24,784 bases of DNA from DSWT01 sp034433375. GTDB taxonomy: Bacteria; Chloroflexota; Anaerolineae; B4-G1; SLSP01. Location of the stretch: assembly GCA_034433375.1 (NCBI GenBank), contig DAOUAQ010000169.1, positions 1-24,784 on the forward strand, read 5' to 3'. The position numbers were made by a program, and so were the translations under genes. This document shows, piece after piece, positions 21,805 through 24,784 of this stretch. The stretch's first letter is position 1. Each line of letters begins with the position of its first letter. Under the pieces are notes generated by a model. The model did not search any database. It had not been told where the DNA came from and saw only the letters and a list, made by a program, of their open reading frames with translations.

Positions 21805-24213
21805 CTAGATTCTGGAGTTATCCAAGTCTTCTTCGATGGGTTGATATACGATGGTTATAATTCCGTGTGTGCTTTGAATATTCAGTACCAGACGGTCCTC
21901 CTGGCAAACAAAGGCCACTTGCTGGCCGTTTTGTAAATTTCCTGCCAGGATCTCGCGTGAGAGCGGTTCGGTCACCCAACGGTCAAAAGCGCGACGCAGA
22001 TGTCGGGCGCCGTATTCTGGACGATAGCCGACCTGGATGAGAAAATCTTTCGCCGAATTGTCCAGAGAGATCCCTATCTGGCGTGTCTCAAGTTGCTTTG
22101 CCAGCCCGGCCGTATAGATATCCAGAATTTTGTACAGGGTCTCCTGGGAAAGGTAATTGAAGATCACCACTTCCTGAATGCGGTTGAGTAACTCAGGTCG
22201 CAATCCGGCCATCAGCGCCTGTCGAACCTGTTCTTCGAGAAGCACCTGCATCTCATCTTCCTGCTCCGTCCTGCCAAGCTTGAAACCGAGAGGGGCTTTG
22301 GGTTTTACGGCGCTTACGCCCAGGTTAGAAGTCAGAATGAAGATCGCGTCACCGCAGTGAATACGACGTCCCCGCGCATCGGTAAGACGTCCTTCATCGA
22401 ATATTTGCAGGAAAATGGTGAGAACGCTCGGGTGGGCTTTTTCGATTTCGTCCAACAACACCACCGAATAGGGATGCAAGCGCAATTCCCGAATCAGGTA
22501 AGGTTCTTCCCCAAATCCAACATAGCCGGGAGGCGATCCGATCAGTTTGGAGACCGAATGACTTTCCTGGTATTCACTCATATCCAATGTGATGAGCCTT
22601 TGGGGATCGAAGAAAAGAAATTCGCTTAACGCTTTTGCCAGTTCGCTCTTCCCGGTGCCGCTTGGGCCGGCAAAAAGCAAGACCACTGGTTTACCAGGGG
22701 CGCGTAAACCCGCACGAGAAATGCGAATCGCCTGAGCAACTGCTCGCAAGGCATGGTCCTGTCCGATGACGCGTTTGGCCAATTCCTGTTCTATGGCTAA
22801 CAATCGCTCTTCATCACTGGCAAGGATCACTTCAAGGGGAATCTGAGTCTTTCGGGCAATGACTTGAGCGACATCTTCCACCTCTAAAACGCTTGTTTGT
22901 TGCTCTGCAGGACGAGCATGGATGGTGAGCAATTTTCTGCGCGCACACGCCTCATCCAGCACAGTGATGGCTTTATCCGGCTGATACCCCTCTGTGAGAT
23001 AACGATTGGAGAGCGCTACGGCTTTTTCGATTACCTCGTCAGGAATGATCATTTGGTGATGTTCTTGCATTTTAGGGCGTAGACCACTCAGGATTTCCAG
23101 CGTTTCAGGAGGTGTCGGCTCATTTACCCAGACAATCTGAAAGCGTCGTGCCAGCGCACCGTCAGGCTCAATATGCCTACGGTACTCATCAATAGTGGTG
23201 GCTCCAATGCAGCGTATATCCCCTCGTGCCAGTACTGGCTTAAGAATGTTAGCTGCATCCAGAGTGCTGCTTCCTCCCGCACCGGCTCCCATCAGGGTGT
23301 GAATTTCGTCAACAAAAAGGATTAAGTCCTTTTCCTTCCTTGCTGTTTCCACCACTTCTTGCAATCGTTCTTCAAACTCACCGCGGTACATGGTTCCAGC
23401 AAGGAGCGCTGACATGGAGATTTCAACAAAATGCAATTTGCGCAGGAATTCAGGTGCTGCCTCTTGTGCCGCAAAGAGAGCCAGCCCCTCCACAACAGCC
23501 GTTTTACCAACACCAGGATCGCCGAGAAGAAGGGGATTGTTCTTACTGCGTTGCGCTAAGATGCGCGCAATGGTCTTGATTTCCTCGTGACGCCCGATAA
23601 TCGGGCCAAGTTTTCCGGTATGTGCCAGGGCAGTCAAATCCCGTCCATAACGTGCAAGTGGATGGAGACGAGGTTGGCCCTGTCCATTCCCTTCAAGCGA
23701 CCTTTCTCTTGCATCATCTTTCCCCGACACTTCGAGAGCATGTAGCAAAGACTCGGCCTTGACACCGAATTCCTGAAAGATCTCATCCAGAACAGGACTT
23801 TCGAAACGAAGGCAGGCGATAAGCATCGTTTTAAGGGTTAGTCGTTTTTCTCCTCTTCCATGGGCAATGGCTTCAGCGTTTCGGAACAATTTCCTGCCCC
23901 GTTCGCTGCGATGACCTTCAAATTCCCCCGTTTCTTGCTGGTGTTCAACCACCAGCCCGCGCAATCTTCTGCGCATTCGCTTACATGGGATCTTTTGCTC
24001 CTTCCAGAATTCCACAAGCTCGGCTATTTCCTGTTCCACTTCTTTTGCTTTCCCTTCTGAAACCCCCTCGAGAGATATTCTTGTTCCTAAGAGGTCTTCG
24101 ATTTTGAGTAACGCAAGGAAGAAATGTTCAGGTTCCAGCCCTCGTGATCTGGTGAAATTGGCTTCTGCGGATGCGACCGCAAGAAAAATTTTGATGGTGG
24201 GGGATATGTCCAT
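21805..24213 (-). CDS. ClpC/ClpA-like double AAA+ protein unfoldase
   Basis: This 802-residue protein is a Clp/Hsp100 ATPase: an N-terminal Clp_N-like helical domain (1-150), NBD1 with Walker A GDPGVGKT (231-238), pore loop MYRG (275-278) and Walker B LFVDE (299-303), and NBD2 with GPSGTGKS (516-523), pore loop GYVG (563-566) and LLDEIEKAHP (586-595). LGF at 642-644 lies where ClpC and ClpA carry the ClpP-binding tripeptide, so it probably feeds a ClpP protease rather than acting as a ClpB disaggregase. The segment between NBD1 and NBD2 is short, so the coiled-coil M domain of ClpC, which binds adaptors, is essentially absent. The start is the ATG at 24213 with AAGGAG upstream; the longer open frame to 24537 overlaps IS3 and is spurious. 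It is the first gene of the cluster, and an IS3 end lies 23 bases before its start codon. Confidence 0.9.
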   Translation of the reverse strand: MDISPTIKIFLAVASAEANFTRSRGLEPEHFFLALLKIEDLLGTRISLEGVSEGKAKEVEQEIAELVEFWKEQKIPCKRMRRRLRGLVVEHQQETGEFEGHRSERGRKLFRNAEAIAHGRGEKRLTLKTMLIACLRFESPVLDEIFQEFGVKAESLLHALEVSGKDDARERSLEGNGQGQPRLHPLARYGRDLTALAHTGKLGPIIGRHEEIKTIARILAQRSKNNPLLLGDPGVGKTAVVEGLALFAAQEAAPEFLRKLHFVEISMSALLAGTMYRGEFEERLQEVVETARKEKDLILFVDEIHTLMGAGAGGSSTLDAANILKPVLARGDIRCIGATTIDEYRRHIEPDGALARRFQIVWVNEPTPPETLEILSGLRPKMQEHHQMIIPDEVIEKAVALSNRYLTEGYQPDKAITVLDEACARRKLLTIHARPAEQQTSVLEVEDVAQVIARKTQIPLEVILASDEERLLAIEQELAKRVIGQDHALRAVAQAIRISRAGLRAPGKPVVLLFAGPSGTGKSELAKALSEFLFFDPQRLITLDMSEYQESHSVSKLIGSPPGYVGFGEEPYLIRELRLHPYSVVLLDEIEKAHPSVLTIFLQIFDEGRLTDARGRRIHCGDAIFILTSNLGVSAVKPKAPLGFKLGRTEQEDEMQVLLEEQVRQALMAGLRPELLNRIQEVVIFNYLSQETLYKILDIYTAGLAKQLETRQIGISLDNSAKDFLIQVGYRPEYGARHLRRAFDRWVTEPLSREILAGNLQNGQQVAFVCQEDRLVLNIQSTHGIITIVYQPIEEDLDNSRI

Positions 24214-24303
24214 TGTTTCTCCTTTCTGAAAAAAGGTGTAGTGCGCCCTCCAAGTTGAACAGGTTAGAAAATGAACTATCATGTCACACAACGGAGGGCA
24301 AAA

Positions 24304-24585
24304 ATGACACGACGACGTACATTCACCGCACAATTCAAAGCGCAAGTGGTATTGGACATTCTGAGCGGGCAGAAGAGTGCTGCTGATATCTGTCGCGCTC
24401 ATCAACTCAAACCCCAGGTCGTTTCGGGTTGGAAGACCGATTTTGTCAACCATGCCGCGCAGGTCTTCGCCCAAGCCGAGACGCGCAGCCAGGAACAGCA
24501 GCGCATCGCCGAACTGGAACGCTTGGTGGGCCGCCAAGCGTTGGAATTGGAAATCCTAAAAAAAGCTACCGCCAGCTTGAGGTGA
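24304..24585 (+). CDS. IS3-family transposase OrfA
   Basis: This 93-residue protein starts MTRRRTFTAQFKAQVVLDIL, with the N-terminal HTH of the IS3/IS911 OrfA type (HTH_Tnp_1), including SAADICRAHQL and VVSGWK. It ends in a leucine-zipper-like coiled coil (IAELERLVGRQALELEILKK) used for multimerisation. The start at 24304 follows GGAGGG; the ATG at 24271 lies close to the inverted repeat and lacks such a site. The stop at 24583-24585 lies just after the frameshift signal that leads into orfB. Confidence 0.9.
   Translation: MTRRRTFTAQFKAQVVLDILSGQKSAADICRAHQLKPQVVSGWKTDFVNHAAQVFAQAETRSQEQQRIAELERLVGRQALELEILKKATASLR
24558..24565 (+). promoter_or_regulatory. Programmed -1 frameshift signal (A7G) of the IS3 element
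   Basis: Seven A residues followed by G (24558-24565) lie near the end of orfA. OrfB is open in the -1 frame from this point (KKSYRQLEVSVETKRALVQQ), as expected for the OrfAB transposase made by slippage in IS3-family elements. Confidence 0.8.
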
Positions 24586-24784
24586 GCGTGGAAACCAAAC
24601 GGGCGCTGGTGCAACAACTGAGGGATGAGTATCCGGCGGTGCTGTTGTGCGCCACGTTGGAGTTGCCGCGTAGCACGTATTACTATCAACGGCAAGCCGG
24701 GGAAGATGAAACCACGCTCAAGGCGCGCCTCAAGACGTTGGCTGGGTGCTGGCCGACGTATGGGTATCGGCGTCTCACGGTGCA
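24558..24784 (+). CDS. IS3-family transposase OrfB, N-terminal part
   Basis: In the -1 frame relative to orfA the sequence reads through the slippery run into SVETKRALVQQLRDEYPAVL, then LPRSTYYYQR and WPTYGYRRLTV, where the window ends. STYYY and YGYRRLT are hallmarks of the HTH_21 region ahead of the rve/DDE integrase core of IS3 OrfB. An independent GTG at 24588 is possible, but the frame is normally made as an OrfAB fusion. The catalytic domain lies beyond the window, so activity cannot be judged. Confidence 0.85.

Larger units (their letters stand above)
24237..24784 (+). mobile_element. IS3-family insertion sequence, left part (cut by window edge)
   Basis: The element begins at about 24237 with TGTAGTGCGCCCTCCAAGTT, a typical IS3-family terminal repeat starting with TG. 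It is followed by a short leader and the usual two overlapping frames, orfA and orfB. The right end is outside the window. It is inserted directly upstream of the ribosome-binding site of the unfoldase gene on the other strand, so the original promoter region of the minus-strand cluster has been displaced or removed. Confidence 0.85.

Noticed and set aside
16558..24213. Type VI secretion cluster suggested by Clp ATPase, FHA, kinase and phosphatase
   Set aside because: No sheath, Hcp, VgrG or membrane-complex genes are present, and the AAA+ protein carries a ClpP-type LGF loop, unlike ClpV.

Overview
The window looks like accessory DNA from a Chloroflexota bacterium, most likely class Anaerolineae. 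This is inferred from family content only: a Pro/Thr-rich extracytoplasmic linker, zinc-ribbon Ser/Thr kinases fused to WD40 propellers, many PBS-lyase-like HEAT proteins, and an ImuB-DnaE2 pair with a GAAC-N4-GTTC operator. The window opens inside an IS5-family element (1-108, minus strand) and closes inside an IS3-family element (24237 to the end, plus strand).

Positions 109-2050 hold a small SOS-type operon on the plus strand. A near-consensus promoter and a LexA-box-like palindrome precede an imuB-type pseudo-polymerase gene (555-1964). Its stop overlaps the start of dnaE2, but only about 30 codons of dnaE2 remain before the sequence jumps, at about 2050, into the 3' end of a HEAT-repeat gene that reads the other way.

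From 24213 down to about 1900 every recognised gene is on the minus strand. Gaps are mostly under 70 bases and six junctions are ATGA stop/start overlaps, so this looks like one very long transcription unit. In order of transcription it encodes: a ClpC/ClpA-like double AAA+ unfoldase with a ClpP-type LGF loop; a large membrane protein with a YidC/Oxa1-like core and a cytoplasmic propeller; a PP2C phosphatase; an FHA/zinc-ribbon Ser/Thr kinase; a HEAT protein; a 1453-residue zinc-ribbon/kinase/TPR/WD40 protein; a scrambled small-gene region; two paralogous small membrane proteins on either side of a zinc-ribbon/membrane/ComEA-like HhH protein; a membrane-anchored protein of unknown function; a 787-residue protein with two complete radical SAM/SPASM modules; two HEAT proteins with a shared C-terminal His-Xaa-Asp tail ending in GIGVxFPL (one frameshifted); an AAA_28-like P-loop ATPase; a protein of unknown function; and a long HEAT-repeat gene with two frameshifts, an amber codon and a recombined 3' end.

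The main candidate for an undescribed system is the tandem radical SAM/SPASM enzyme beside HEAT proteins with His-Xaa-Asp tails. It resembles in outline the His-Xaa-Ser peptide-maturation systems, but the putative substrate tail sits on a HEAT solenoid, and the cluster also carries kinase, phosphatase, FHA and unfoldase genes. A working model is envelope-associated phospho-signalling and protein quality control acting with modified HEAT proteins. The genes and the tail motif are seen in the sequence. The modification, the substrates and any conflict or defence role are inference.
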